From contig JAWNZC010000177.1 in NCBI GenBank assembly GCA_035771165.1, forward strand, positions 1,903,501 to 1,967,500: a DNA stretch of 64,000 bases. The letters run 5' to 3'. Position 1 is the stretch's first letter, and each line of letters starts with the position of its first letter. Shown here one piece after another: positions 1 through 11,710 of the stretch. Source of the stretch: Paragorgia papillata. Its lineage: Eukaryota; Cnidaria; Anthozoa; Scleralcyonacea; Coralliidae. The translations under genes were made by a program, and so were the position numbers. The notes beneath the pieces are model-generated. The model had not been told where the DNA came from and searched no databases. It saw only the letters and a list, made by a program, of their open reading frames with translations.

Positions 1-900
1 TTGCAGTTCAGAATTTCAACCGTAAGATAATTGAAACTCAAAATAGCGTGACCTAGGAGTAGCTTTAAGCCTGATTCTCATATGGTTCTAATTAGAGAGC
101 TTAAGCATACAGGCGTTTTAGAGCCACGGACGGCGATTGAATTCAGTAGCATTTTACATTCAAAACAATGATAATGAGCAATTTAAAATCCCAAGAGCAA
201 AGAGAACGCCGTCGTCGTTCTACATAAGACGTCATTGAGAGCATTTTCACGTTCTTGAGACGATGGGAACTTCTAGAACGTTGAGGCCTGTCATCGTTGT
301 TTTACTACAATGAGACATGCTTTTAAAGTAGAAAGCTTGTATTTTAAGGGGGTAATTTCATTGAAATATAAAATAAAAGATCTGTATTTTATATAAAGAT
401 GAAATTTAAGCTTAAGATATGTGATTATTCATAGCCTTTGTTTTGGGTAAAAAAGTATTTTTCAAAGAATACGCGGTTCAGTAGTTCTGTATTGTATTCC
501 TGTTCTTCCGGTCACCGTCCGTGTCTCAAAAACACCTAATATGCTTAAGCTCTCTAATGTCCCACAGCACGCAGTTACACGATTTCGGTTGCGATGACTG
601 TAACTTGACTTCGCATGGCAGCCAATAGGTTGCGGAAATAGAACTTGACTCCAACCCTGCCATACAACCCTGCCATACAACAGTTGTCAACGTTTTGGTT
701 GCGCAACGACAGAAGTTGACACGAATATTTGAGGCGTTACTTGCCTCATTCAGACATGTAGCCACTATCTGTAAGTTTAAGATCGTTTAACTCCCGCCGA
801 AAAGGACAAACTTAATTTTCATTTTCCCCCAACAAGCGTTGTTTGCGTTCTCCAGAAAGCTTTCGTCTCTTTCGGTCCACTGTCATAAATTCCCGTCTTT

Positions 901-1040
901 AAGGCTACGTCCACAGGTATACGTTTTCGTAGCGTTTTCATATTGTTCTCCGTCCTCAAGGGAATAGAAAACAATGGTCTACTTACCTGAAACAATATGA
1001 AAACGCTACGAAAACGTATATACGTGTGGACGTAGCCTAA
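901..1040. mobile_element. Short MITE with long terminal inverted repeats
   Basis: The left end starts AGGCTACGTCCACA and continues for about 45 bp. The right end is its near-perfect reverse complement, ending in TGTGGACGTAGCCT. The arms leave only a short centre, so it could fold into a hairpin. There is no coding capacity. Superfamily is unknown. Confidence 0.75.
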
Positions 1041-1416
1041 TTTTCATCTAAATTAAGTATTTGGTGAACAGCTGGTTCAAAAGTTGCGTGAAATTAAATA
1101 AACAGAACAGTGATTGGTATAATGATATATGTACAATCTGTACAAATTGATTAATTTGTTCCCCTGTGGTTTTAAGACCTCAAAGCTCATTATATTCCCA
1201 TATGTAATCAGATCAGCTCTTTCCCATATGAAGTTTTTTTTTATTTATAAGGTCAACGTCAGACGATTTTGTTAACGTTTAATAGCAGTAGAGGAACCGT
1301 CCGCTGTAGTAGAAGAGCCGTTTAGAATACCAATATCCAAAATGTCTTCTTATATACTGTCAAGATAAGAGATGTATATACTAGCTTGTGTAAGCCGTGA
1401 AAAATTTCTGGGTTCT

Positions 1417-1484
1417 CAAGCAGGACTCGAACCCACAACCTTCTGATCACCTGTAGTGAGACGCTCTAACCATTGAGCCACTTG
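1417..1484 (-). repeat. tRNA-like sequence (SINE head or tRNA pseudogene)
   Basis: On the minus strand there is an A-box-like TGGCTCAATGGTTAGAGC and a B-box-like GGGTTCGAGTCC at tRNA spacing. The outer 7-mers CAAGTGG and CTGCTTG can pair as an acceptor stem if wobbles are allowed. The anticodon region is irregular and related degenerate copies occur at 2646 and 29960, so a tRNA-derived repeat is more likely than a functional tRNA. Confidence 0.5.
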
Positions 1485-1589
1485 CATTCAGATGATTTAA
1501 ACGTTGGTTGAGCTTGATACAAGACTTCATATACTACTATACGTAGCATACATGTGCAAGTATATATGTAATATTTATAAACCGCGCAG

Positions 1590-1948
1590 GGGGGCTTTAT
1601 CGGATATAAAACACGAGGCGATAGCCGAGTGTTTTAGAGCCGATAAAGCCCGTACTGCAAGGTTTTTAAATGACTTCTAAAAAGAATCTCTTCATACGTT
1701 CATTGGCGTAGTAATTTTGAAAATTAAGCTTATCTCAGCCGTTAAAAACCAGCGAGAAACTTAGAGCGAGTCTATATCACATATATAGATCCGATACGCT
1801 CATGATTTTTCTTTGTGTTTTCCTCATGAATTATTAATGAATTTTAGAAGTAATATATATGTACTATTTATAAAATAGGGTGCGTCTTACGCACGCTGTG
1901 ATTGGTCGGCAGTTACCGTGTTTATATCAGGCTATGTAAACACGGTTG

Positions 1949-1985
<37 letters not shown>

Positions 1986-2173
1986 AGAAATAGAAAATGG
2001 ATGCCCTGTGTTTATATAACCTGATGCAAACACTCGAGTGTGAGTTGGGAGAATTCGAAAGTACTTATGTAAACCCTCGCCTACGGCTCGGGTTCACATA
2101 AACTTTCGAATTCTCCCAACTCACTCTCGTGTTTGCATCAGGCTATTTAAACACGGGCGGCCATTTTCTATTT

Positions 2174-2261
<88 letters not shown>

Positions 2262-2530
2262 ATTTTTTTCTAAAACTCATTAATAATTCATGAGGAAAAC
2301 ACAAAGAAAATCCATTTTTAATGAGTGTCTGTATATGTGATACAGATTCCTCTTGATTTACATAAACTTTAGCTTTGATTTTCTCGACTTAGACAACGTT
2401 TTTTTTAGAAAAATTACTACGCCAATGAACTAACCAAATCGGATCGTTTTAGAAGTCATTTACAGAATTCGTGTCCGTTCTGTATCGGGATACAGGCACT
2501 CGGCTTCGCTTCTCCACTCATTCTGTAAAT
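1590..2530. repeat. Compound inverted repeat: two family-B copies flanking a fold-back in TA dinucleotides
   Basis: The left arm (about 1590-1850) and the right arm (about 2265-2530) are inverted copies of one repeat. Both carry CTTTGTGTTTTCCTCATGAA next to TTATTAATGA (reverse-complemented on the right). Between them (TA)n runs at 1953-1982 and 2174-2259 flank a fold-back at about 1984-2176. Its arms share GAGTTGGGAGAATTCGAAAG and pair over roughly 80 bp around a short loop. Confidence 0.75.
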
Positions 2531-2645
2531 AGTACGTAAATAGTATACATGTAAATATTATAGTACATTTATATATCATACTTGCACTAGCATAGCGGTA
2601 TATAATGTCAATACATCGAACTCAACCTACGTTCAAATCATCCGA

Positions 2646-2727
2646 GTCCCAGTAGCTCAATGGTTAGAGCGTCTCACCGGCGATCAGAACTATAAGGTTG
2701 TTGGTTCGGGTCCCGCTTGCAGGGAAC
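2646..2727 (+). repeat. tRNA-like sequence (SINE fragment)
   Basis: Contains TAGCTCAATGGTTAGAGCGT and, downstream, GGTTCGGGTCCCGCTTG, resembling Pol III A and B boxes. An acceptor stem does not form convincingly, so this is read as a degenerate tRNA-derived repeat related to the one at 1417-1484. Confidence 0.45.
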
Positions 2728-2786
2728 TCTTTTTAGCTCGAAAAACATTTACATTTTACACATAATTGTCTTCTTACTCTAAACAT

Positions 2787-2990
2787 TGAAATAAAAGTAG
2801 CGTGCTGCGTAGGCAGTGTTGAAACAACAATCGAAATATCAAGTGTAAGGTTAGATATACTGCCGAAACAGAGAACGTAGGAGTTTAACGTTTCGAGCGA
2901 AGGCCCTTCGTCAGAGAGAAACGTGACGAAGGGCCTTCGCTCGAAACGTTAGACTCCCACGTTCTCTGTTTCGGCAGTATATATCAAATC
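2787..2990. mobile_element. Family-A repeat, inverted dimer
   Basis: Two copies of the same unit meet head to head. Both arms contain CGAAACGTT-type sequence and CGTTCTCTGTTTCGGCAG. The left outer end begins TGAAATAAAAGTAGCGTGC, the same family end that closes the copies at 57656 and 63888. No open reading frame is present. Confidence 0.75.
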
Positions 2991-4061
2991 ATACTATACT
3001 CTAAACATATCTCACTAGACGCTATAAACTCGCATCTTTGAAGCTCTGCCGCCCTGGTGATGAATGATGTGAAAATATGTTCATTCATTTACACGTTTTT
3101 TTTAGCTAGAAGCATGGAAGGTACAAATTGAATAAACAATAATGAAAATCCTTATCAGTTGTTTTTAATTAGTTACTTTTATACTAAAATCATTAGGGGA
3201 AAATAAATGCTTTACTCATCTTATGTATATCTATGACTTTACGATGTATAAAGTTTGTGCTTCTCCTTTAAGTAACTTGTAAAGTAAACTGTCGAAAAAA
3301 GAGCGCAAGAGGCTGTATATTTGCCTTTGGGATCTGCGCCTTGTCAGTACTCCGATCTGATGGAAAGATTTCGGTGCGCAATCATAATTATTTTGATAAC
3401 GCGCAACACTTAATCGTGTTTCAAAACCATGTCTTATAAAACAATTTTCTTTTTCTTACCATTAAGTAATTCATTAGTAATTCATTCACGACAAAATTGA
3501 GTCCTTTGAGCAAATGATTTTCTGTATTACATAACAGGAAATAGTCCACATAAGACATATGATTTAGGTCACTTCGCACAGACGCATTATAAGCGAATCC
3601 AATTTTCACCATGAAATGCTGAATCTTTGCGCGGCAAGCAATTCAGGTTTAAAAACATAGAAATTTGGTTTATACTAACACGTGAACAACCTGATCGTGC
3701 AGGGACGTCCTTTAACCTTAGTTCTTTCAGCCACACGTCGTAATTGCACGAGATTGTTCATTGACCCCATGTTGCTGTCCCTTGTAACGATCTGTATCGA
3801 TCGCGCACCGTTGACGTGCAAAGGCTGAGTTCTGACAGTGCGTGTGTTCAAATCTTGAGAAGCTCCAAATTAATAATGAAATGAAAACAAAATACTGGTC
3901 TTTTTTGACCGAAAAACCGTCCAACGTTATGTGAATAACAGCAATGTTTTGATTTTCATAATTCCAGCTCAGTATATCGTATTAACATTAGAGATATGAG
4001 ATGTACTTTTGCACTAACTTTGATTCTCGCCAAACAGACGAAAGTAGGGTCTAGTTCTTAC

Positions 4062-4359
4062 CTGGGTCTCTGAAGGGGACCAAGATGTAGTCCTGGACAG
4101 CATTTTCACCATTCCCGATGGTGGTGTTCAAAATTCTGGCCGCCCCGGCACGGACCTGAACGAGATCATCGTACATACTTCCCGTACGATCAAAAACAAA
4201 CGCCAAAGAAATCTTAGCCTCGTTGTTTCTCTGAGTGACCACTTTCTGTAAACTGTTTCGCCGCTTTCGCGTGATTTCACTGCACAGCATTCCATGACAA
4301 CTCAGTAGTACCAGTATACCAAAGACCCAGTCCACCGAGTTCTTTGGGTTGTAATTCAT
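4062..4359 (-). CDS. HMCN: Hemicentin-like protein, first coding exon (partial gene)
   Basis: This exon encodes 99 residues plus one base. It starts at an ATG (4359-4357) and ends at a consensus donor CAG|GTAAG at 4062/4061. Residues 1 to about 28 are basic then hydrophobic and look like a signal peptide. From about residue 50 the protein reads as the start of a von Willebrand factor A domain: LAFVFDRTGSMYDDLVQV, followed by GAARIL and LVPFRDPG. This pattern (VFDxTGSMYDDLVQV ... LVPFHDP) is characteristic of the N-terminus of hemicentins, very large secreted extracellular-matrix proteins. The rest of the gene must lie to the left on the minus strand and is not recognisable here, so intron 1 exceeds about 4 kb. 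Another secreted VWA protein is possible but less likely. Confidence 0.8.
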
Positions 4360-4692
4360 TTTGGGGTAATACGACTTCGGGGTAACTGATTCTTCACGCG
4401 ATGGCCAGTGGCTTCACAGCATGGTATCATACGGTGTTTTTCTTATGGTTTATCGTTAGGGTTAGCTGTCAAATTTCTTTCACCGGAAAGGAAACATTGT
4501 GTTAGGTATTTTGCGGCTATCATTAGTTGGCGTGATAGCGTCTTTTTAACACAGCTGGATAAAATTACAGAATAAGAAAATGACTACGCGCTCGAAAGAA
4601 ATTACATTATTACAGTGAACAAACTATGGAGTATGGTAATTGTAGTACATGTAGTAAAGTGGAGTGGAGTACAGTACAGTACTGTACAGTAC

Positions 4693-5552
4693 CAGGGGCG
4701 GACTGGCTACGTCAGAGGGGCCCGGGCGATTTGCTGTAAAAGACGGCCCGGTTTATCCAAACCAAGTTGTTGTGGGTCCGCATGTGTCTCCCCCGGAACA
4801 TTTTGAAATTTGGGCTCTGATATGGCATTTCCCGCATTCTGACATCAGTTTTGAGCAAACTTTTAATAGTTTTAAAACATGTTTGTAATGGCACATTTCG
4901 TCATTTTTTACAAAGATTTTGTCCAAATTAGGCTTTAAATAGTACATTAGTTTGTGAAAACATACATTAACGCTGAATGTAAAAATATGCATGGTTGTAA
5001 GGTCAAAGCCTGTTAAGGCCTGAGGGTTACAAATAAAAACAAAGGACGACGCATTTCCGTACGCATTTTTTCCCATGCGCTAACCAATTATCGACTATAC
5101 AACATATATTTTAATATGATTGTAGATCAGATGTTTGAAGCGTTTCAAACTTTTTAGATCCACATTTTCTTTTTGAGTAATCTCAACAAATTGTAAAGAA
5201 CGACTCTATATTAGGAGGGGAAAAAAGGGGAAGATTGGTCCACTTCCCTCCAACTCCGCGGACCCTAAACAGTAAACATTGTTCTCTTTTCAGAGGAGCT
5301 TCTTCTTGCAAGTCGTCCACCTTTTTCTTATGCCTATTCTGTGCACCACGTTTAATGGCTTTCTTCATAATTCCGGAACTCCAAATGTCGGAAGAAACTA
5401 TAGCTTCCACTATAAACGCTAGATAATTATTTTATCCTAAGCATGTATTTCCTGATTGATACATAGCCTTTTTTTACTTTTGCAAAGTCCAAAAAATTTA
5501 AGGCGTTTGCCCGGCGTTTGCCCGGTAAGCCTCACTGGCCAGTCCGCCCCTG
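4693..5552. mobile_element. hAT-like non-autonomous element inside a pentanucleotide array
   Basis: The 15-bp terminal inverted repeats are CAGGGGCGGACTGGC on the left and its exact complement on the right. CAGGGGCG-type ends are typical of hAT elements. On both sides the flanks are the same period-5 sequence (ACAGTAC). The element therefore appears to have landed in a CAGTA array, which makes the target duplication impossible to define. No transposase domain is recognisable in the interior. Confidence 0.7.
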
Positions 5553-6375
5553 ACAGTACAGTACAGTACAGTATAGGAAAGTACAGTACAGTACAGTACA
5601 GTATAGGAAAGTACAGTACAGTATAGGAAAGTACAGTACAGTACAGTATAGCGCAGTACAGCGCAGTATACGTACAGTACAGTACAGCGCAGTACAGCGC
5701 AGTACAGCGCAGTACAGCGCAGTATACGTACAGTACAGTACAGTACAGTACAGTACAGTACAGTACAGCGCAGTACAGTACAGTACAGCGCAGTACAGTA
5801 CAGCGCAGTACAGTACAGTACAGCGCAGTACAGTAGAGTACAGCGCAGTACAGTAGAGTACAGTACAATACAGTACAGTACAGTACAGTACAGTACAGTA
5901 CAGTACAGTACAGTATAGGAAAGTACAGTACAGTACAGTACAGTACAGTACAGTACAGCGCAGTATACGTACAGTACAGTACAGCGCAGTACAGCGCAGT
6001 ACAGCGCAGTATACGTACAGTACAGTACAGTACAGTACAGCGCAGTACAGTACAGCGCAGTACAGTACAGTACAGCGCAGTACAGTACAGTACAGTACAG
6101 TACAGTACAGCGCAGCGCAGTACAGTACAGTGCAGTATAGGAAAGTACAGTACAGTACAGTACAGTATAGGAAAGTACAGTACAGTACAGTACAGTACAG
6201 TACAGTACAGTACAGTACAGTACAGTACAGTACAGTACAGTACAGTACAGTACAGTACAGTACAGTACAGTACAGTACAGTACAGTACAGTACAGCGCAG
6301 TACAGTACAGCGCAGTACAGTACAGCGCAGTACAGTATAGCGCAGTGCAGTACAGCACAGTACAATGTACAGTAC
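5553..6375. repeat. CAGTA pentanucleotide satellite
   Basis: About 820 bp of CAGTA units with interspersed variants (TATAGGAAAGTACAG, GCGCAG and TATACGTACAG). The unit contains no stop codon in any of the six frames, so it produces long open frames of repetitive Tyr-Cys-Thr-Val-Leu or Gln-Tyr-Ser-Thr-Val. These are not genes. Confidence 0.95.
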
Positions 6376-6712
6376 AGCACAAATCTTGTAACTGTACTAC
6401 AATGCAATAAAAGGTGTTTTAATGCAAGAAAATCGGGGTGACCAATTTTCAAGAAACAGCACGTAGCCACCTTAAATGAACGGGCTTGTGTGCACTGCGC
6501 ATGATCAAACATGGCGGCCATCAGAAATACATAAACAACGACCTTGAATAAATTTGCATTGCTATCAAATTTATTTAAATAAATAGTCGCTACTTCAGAA
6601 GCAACTTGTACGTGGCTTGGCTTCAATGGTCGACGAACGTCTACACCATTCCAAACGACACTTTTTAGCCTGGAATGAAATATTGTTTCAACTTTAAATA
6701 CGTCTGGAAAAT

Positions 6713-9700
6713 ATGAATCGTAATTCAAAACTGACAAGTTTGGTACCAGTTGCAGTACTTCTGCTGTTGTTTAGCGTCAAAGGTGAGAATTAAACCGTGT
6801 CCTCCCACCGAGATCTAACGTAATTAATGTTTCGCAAATAGCTCTAGAAATTCGTGGTTAGACTACCAAGTTTGGACAGCTAATGTTTTTAAAAATATTT
6901 ATATAGCTTTTCCGGCCAAATCTATCTTAGTTTAATATCTGGTTTTAGGCTACATGTATAACAATATTTTAGACACTATTAAACGCACGATTTAAGCCAT
7001 CTTTCCCTGACTAAGGTTGTGGTTTAAATTGGATTTGGTTGTTAAAATTATATTAATATTATCAGACCTTCCTATAAACAAATAAATCTCGATTCCAATA
7101 TATAGATTGGTAGTTTCAATTTATTTTTAGAGATTTCTATCATCAAGTTCTTGAATATTAATATTATACGCAGATAAGATAGCTGCGTTGAGGATAGTTG
7201 ACATGATAATAATATACTGACAAAATATGTACTTATGAGATAAAAGTAGTGTGTTGTGTAGGCAGTGTTGAAACACAAATCGAAATATAGTAAGGTTGAA
7301 TATACTCCTGAAACAGAGAACATTAAGGAGTCTAACATTTCGAGTGAAGGCTCTTCGTTTCACGTTTCTCTCTAATGGGGCCTTCGCTTGAAATGTTAGG
7401 CTCCTACGTTCCCTGTTTCAGCGGGTATATGTACTCATAGCTTCGCAACTGTTGGTTTAGCACTGGAAGTTGAAGATAAATATTGTCATAAAATTTATTT
7501 TCTATTTCCTTTGGTGGTTTATGAAATAAGAATGAGCTGATTGAAGCAACATTTATTTAGTAACTATAATTTAAGTTGTCTGGGAGAGCAATTATACTCA
7601 TCCAAATGTTAGTAAGTTGACAGTTGAGAACTTGAGGACTATTATCTGCATCAGTAATTTAATTAAAGCTGGCATTAGAGCAAAATAATAAAGGGTCCGT
7701 TTTTGGCTGGGCTCTGATTCCAGCCATTGGATCTCAGTGGTTTTTGGCCAGCTCAGGCAGGGATAGTCTAATCATGCGTTAACCCATTGCTGTCTAGGAT
7801 GTCCGAGGGTTCTCCTTTTGATGACTAAAATTATCTGGTATCAAGTAAAACAATAAAGCAGCTGGCTCAGGCTGGAGTCTAAGGCATTACATGTAGCCTT
7901 TAGTTAAAAACTAACATTAACCGTAACAATATAATGCTAACAGTTGAAGACACCAGGATGCAAAGTAACTTTCAAACATTTATTTTGCGGCATTTTCAGA
8001 GAGTGAAATCTTATATTAGTAACTGATAAGCGATAACTGCTCCCAAGCACCCCAGAGACGGGGGGGGGGGGGGGGGGGTGTGCAACCTGCTAACTGTCAG
8101 ATGTTTGGGGCCCCACAATGCAAATTTGCTCCAGGGCCCCAGAGGTCCTTAATCCACCTCTAAGCGTGAGAAAAATCACATTAGGGGAGCACGGATGGCG
8201 TGTGCTGTTAGGGCGCTGCCTCTCACCAATAGTTAAGCCCAGTTAGACGGGGTTGGTACTTGGATGGGTGACCGTCTGGGAACAACCCCGTTCTCGAGCT
8301 TGGGACTCATGTGAGTAGAGTTTAGTTGGTCTCTCCTATGCTCCAAGGGTTTTTCACCAGGTTCTCTGGTTTTTCTCCCTCCGTAAAATCAACACCTAGG
8401 GCTTAGCTGGGATTTGTGGTCTGAACTGTGTCGTATGGTGGCTGCTTAAAGCGCCTTTGATATGCCTCAACACGACCACATTGAAAAATCCTTAGGAGTA
8501 ATTTGATTGTAAAGATACACATTTGATGTACCGGTATTCTAATTAAAGACCTTTATTATCACAGCACAAATTACATGACTGTGTAAACGAGCTTGAAGGC
8601 TCCATCTACCTACCTGACTTTATTTTTATTTTCAAATACATACTCCTTTACGAGTTTCTTCCGATTGTCTAAACTAAAATGATGAAAACCAGATATCTTT
8701 TAGATTCTATGAAAATAAACAGAAAATAATAAAAACAGAAAATAATAAAAAATAATTACATGGTAATAATATTCGTAGGGAGCTCTCTCAATTATTTATT
8801 TAATCAAATAACGACCAACAAAACAATGGATAAATTTAAAAAAAATTGTCAAATATAATTTATCTATTGTCTTGTTTACTTACCATAAGTCAATTCTTAC
8901 TGTACAGGATGTTTTTTTTCAGAATTTTTTTTATTTACATTTTGAAATTGTGTGCAAAAATTGGATTTTAGTATTCTCTTTAATCCCAGTATTCTCTTAA
9001 TTCATTGCTGCCTAGGATAATGGATATCTGAGGGTTCTCGCTTTGACCAGTAAAATTATGGTATTAGAAAGAGTAAAAAAAATTCTGGTATTAGAAAGAG
9101 TAAAACATTACAATAAACTTGTCACTTGTTTTTTGGCAGGAATGGAACAGCTCAGGCTAAGAATGGTCCATTTACTGTTCTATTCTGTCTAACACCAGAT
9201 GATTTTGCTTGTCGAAGAGAGAACCTTCAGACATCCTAGTCGGCAATGGATTAATCCATTGTAACATACAGTAATAGATCATCTTATACAGTAGTATCTA
9301 GTGTTTGGTGTGAATAGTGATATTTTTTTATATTTTTAGCTGCTACTGTAGAAAATGACCTAAAAGTTACACAATCAGTAAAAACAATAGCAGCTACAAA
9401 ATCTGCTGTTTTGACAACAGCCAAGAGTTCTGTAAGCAAACCAACGACTGCTTCAACTGGAAGAAATGTGAGCACATCAGATATAAAAACAACATTGTCA
9501 ACAGCATCTGTAAACTTTTCTTCTCCTGTTCGATTTGGGCCAATGGTTAAACGCTTGTTTATTGTGGTAAGTTTAATGACTTTACTAAATTTGTATTCTC
9601 CGCTTAAAATACTCATTAATAATTCATGACGAAAATTCAAAATAAATCAATACCGTAGCAGTGGTTGTAAATTGGATACAGCATCGTCCTGATTTACATA

Positions 9701-11710
9701 AACTTTAGCTTCGATTTTCTCGGCTAAAACAGACTGTATCCCCCAAATAGTTGGTGAACTTGATTACTTAGATGCATTTGTATTTTAAGAAACATACAGC
9801 ATTCGCATCTGAGCTGTATCTGATTTAGGTACTACGGCTCGCTTGCAGCTCGCCTTGTAAATCAGATACAGCTCGGCTGCTCATGCTGTATATATTACAG
9901 TCAAAATTGTAATTGGTTGTATATTACTGTATTTCTGTAGCTGCTACTGAAGCATGAGGAAAGTCTAGTGATAAAAGTCACCAATTCTTGATTTATATTC
10001 GTCTGTTGGTATCAATTTGGGATAAATTAAACATCCATTGAATTATGATTAAATGCCATTTAAAGCTAAATTATACTATTTATGTACAGTTTTCAACAAA
10101 AAAATTTCTCAGGCTTCGGTAGTGGCCACAGAAATACAGTAATAAGGCGACAAACTACAGAAGAAGAAGTGGGAAGGTATTTCCATTTTGACTGTGCATT
10201 TTTTTCAAAAAAAATATCAATTACTGAATTATGTTTCCCATAATTATAGACTGCTGTTCTGTCATTAATCGTGGGTCTATATTTTGTCATGAAGTTCTGT
10301 CGATCTGGAAAGAGAAAAACCAGAAAGTAAGTGCTCTGTTGAAAGTTGATTACGAAGTTTGTTTGGAATGTTTGATTCAAAGTTCAGCTTTAATCCCATT
10401 CTTTGACTGCACAGTCATTAATTTGGAATTGCAGAATGGTTAGTACGGTAATAACATATTTTTTGAAAGAAATTGAACCAAGAGTACTGTAACTGTAAGT
10501 CTGGTTGGCAGGAGGTTTTTTTTTTAAAATTGGTCTTCAAGTTGAACATTCAAACTAAACTTTAAGTTAAACTTCATAATGAACTTTTAAATTTCAAAAC
10601 ATAATTTGAAAGTTAGCAATAAACTTTCGAACTGTGCACCAAAAAGTCAGAAATTGTCAAAAAGTCAGAAAACTGACAATATGTTTCATATGTAAACGCG
10701 CTATTGCTTGGGAAATGCACATATACAGTATATGACCATGAATTTGCAACCCTAACCTTCTGAAGGTGAAGTAATATGAGCAAGAAATTGCTGCAACATT
10801 GTTGCGTTGCAAGTTGAAAAGCGTTGTTGCACGTATTACCACCCACCTTAATAAACATTGCCAGGCAACAATGATTTTGTTGCAAGTTGAAACTAACATG
10901 TTGCTAAGTGGAAACGGCGAAGTTACTAAGGCCAAACGGCATTGTTTCTTCGGGAAAACATCGCGTTGTGGGGTTTGTCAGCGAAATGGCCAATCGGAAA
11001 AGAACTGTGGAGTTCTTAGCTTCACTTGACAAAGATTTAATTGTGTATAAAGATGAGTTATAAACATGACAACATTTGCTTTGAAAATTTGGCGCTCGTT
11101 TCAAATTGAAACAATACCGTTTGGCCTTAGTAACGTTACAGTTTCCGCTTAGCAACATGTTAGTTTACCGTGTGAAACGTGTGTCGTCAAATTACGCGTG
11201 TCCACGCTCAAGCTGGAACCGTAGTAAGCATTGTTACCAAAAGCCCAATTTTTCTCCAAGAACGAACTAGCCATGGCACATTTTGAGAGTTGATAGCGCG
11301 AAAACTATGCATCAGATTATCTTGAAATTTTCAGTGAGTGCTCCTGTCATGCTCCTCTGTACAATAAAACAACAAAAATGCAAACGAATTTTTCACTTTA
11401 TAGACATTTTGCAACGCTTTTCAACTTTCAACGCAACAAAGTTGTGTTGAAAGTTGAAGAAAAATGTTGCCCGTATTACCTCACGTCCTTGAGCCTCAGT
11501 AGTTACAGCAGAGGACTGAGACGAGTGTCTAAGCAGTGATTAGAAGGTTACAGGTTTGAACTTTAAGTATTTGAGCTTAACAAGTGTCCTCCAAATATCT
11601 GCTTCAGGTACGGTGTTGTCAAGACTCCTGGTGATGCTGAGCTGCGGCCTTTGGAGAGTGACGATGAAGATGAAGACGATGATGTGACCATGTTTAACAG
11701 GAAAAATTGA
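6713..11710 (+). CDS. FAM174: FAM174-family single-pass membrane protein
   Basis: Four coding exons, 6713-6782, 9340-9566, 10250-10326 and 11608-11710, join in phase to give 158 residues. All introns are GT-AG. Residues 1 to about 23 are a signal peptide (VAVLLLLFSVK), followed by a Ser/Thr/Lys-rich ectodomain of about 70 residues. A transmembrane segment lies near residues 95-116 (LFIVTAVLSLIVGLYFVMKF), then a basic KRKTRKYGVV motif and an acidic tail LESDDEDEDDDVTMF. The order signal peptide, low-complexity ectodomain, one TM, RK(T/K)RKYGVL-like motif and acidic 'DEEDVTLF' tail is diagnostic of FAM174 (TMEM157) proteins. Their function is not firmly established; Golgi/secretory roles have been suggested. 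An AATAAA occurs near 11723. Introns carry repeats, including family-D and 9906-10193 copies. Confidence 0.9.
7235..7430. mobile_element. Family-A repeat, inverted dimer in FAM174 intron 1
   Basis: A degenerate copy of the 2787-2990 element. It begins ATAAAAGTAGTGTGTTGTGT, has paired arms with AACATTTCGAGTGAAGG and CCTTCGCTTGAAATGTTAGG, and ends CCTGTTTCAGCGG. More mismatches between the arms suggest an older insertion. Confidence 0.65.
8060..8078. repeat. Poly-G tract
   Basis: A run of about 19 consecutive G residues in FAM174 intron 1. Simple tract; no other role can be read. Confidence 0.95.
8185..8515 (+). mobile_element. 5S-rRNA-derived SINE, copy 1
   Basis: Begins GGGAGCACGGATGGCGTG. 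At about 8230-8284 it contains AGTTAAGCCC, GGGTTGGTACTTGGATGGG and TGACCGTCTGGGAAC. These match the order and spacing of the internal promoter half of 5S rRNA (A box, intermediate element, C box). A non-5S body follows (TCGAGCTTGGGACTC, TTCTCTGGTTTTTCTCCCTC). The 3' boundary is approximate. Other copies are at 24489, 36776 and 54015. Confidence 0.8.
9906..10193 (+). repeat. Dispersed repeat with TACTGTATTTCTGTAG(C) ends
   Basis: A 290-bp repeat in FAM174 intron 2. The ends carry ATTACTGTATTTCTGTAGC and the complementary CACAGAAATACAGTAAT. It matches, in reverse orientation, the repeat at 36593-37288, which is split there by a SINE. This copy is uninterrupted. Confidence 0.75.
10763..11485. 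mobile_element. Family-D fold-back element
   Basis: Left end AAGGTGAAGTAATATGAGCA and right end TGTTGCCCGTATTACCTCAC are inverted. The interior is rich in GCAACATTGTTGCGTTGC units, with internal inverted copies of ACTAACATGTTGCTAAG. It lies in FAM174 intron 3. A shorter copy is at 62869-63155. Confidence 0.7.

Larger units (their letters stand above)
1..4061. other. Repeat-rich non-coding DNA, probably intron 1 of the hemicentin-like gene
   Basis: No convincing coding exon was found on either strand. The minus-strand hemicentin-like exon ends at a donor at 4061, so this stretch lies inside its first intron or intron plus later sequence. I looked for the expected continuation of the VWA domain and did not recognise it. 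Contents that can be described are a MITE at 901-1040, tRNA-like sequences near 1417 and 2646, inverted copies of the family-B repeat around a fold-back in TA dinucleotides (1590-2530), and a family-A inverted dimer at 2787-2990. Positions 2991-4061 hold nothing recognisable. Confidence 0.6.
4360..6712. other. Intergenic region between divergent hemicentin-like and FAM174 genes
   Basis: There are no genes. It holds a short CAGTA array remnant (about 4655-4692), a hAT-like element (4693-5552) and a long pentanucleotide array (5553-6375). Positions 6376-6712 are the presumed FAM174 promoter and 5' UTR, with ACATGGCGGCC near 6510. That resembles the CATGGC/GATGGC boxes found near many animal transcription starts. 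Confidence 0.6.

Noticed and set aside
1417..1484. Functional tRNA gene
   Set aside because: Irregular anticodon region, weak acceptor stem and related degenerate copies nearby favour a tRNA-derived repeat.
3421..3924. Minus-strand frames that might be the second hemicentin exon
   Set aside because: No VWA-domain continuation (no DCPEM-like or later VWA motifs) and no convincing acceptor.
5437..6737. Long open frames of 143-401 codons on both strands rich in Tyr-Cys-Thr-Val-Leu
   Set aside because: Artefact of a CAGTA repeat without stops in any frame; the largest frame merely runs from unique sequence into the array.
8230..8284. Genuine 5S rRNA gene
   Set aside because: Only the internal promoter half is present, the 5' half is replaced, and the same chimera occurs four times on both strands.
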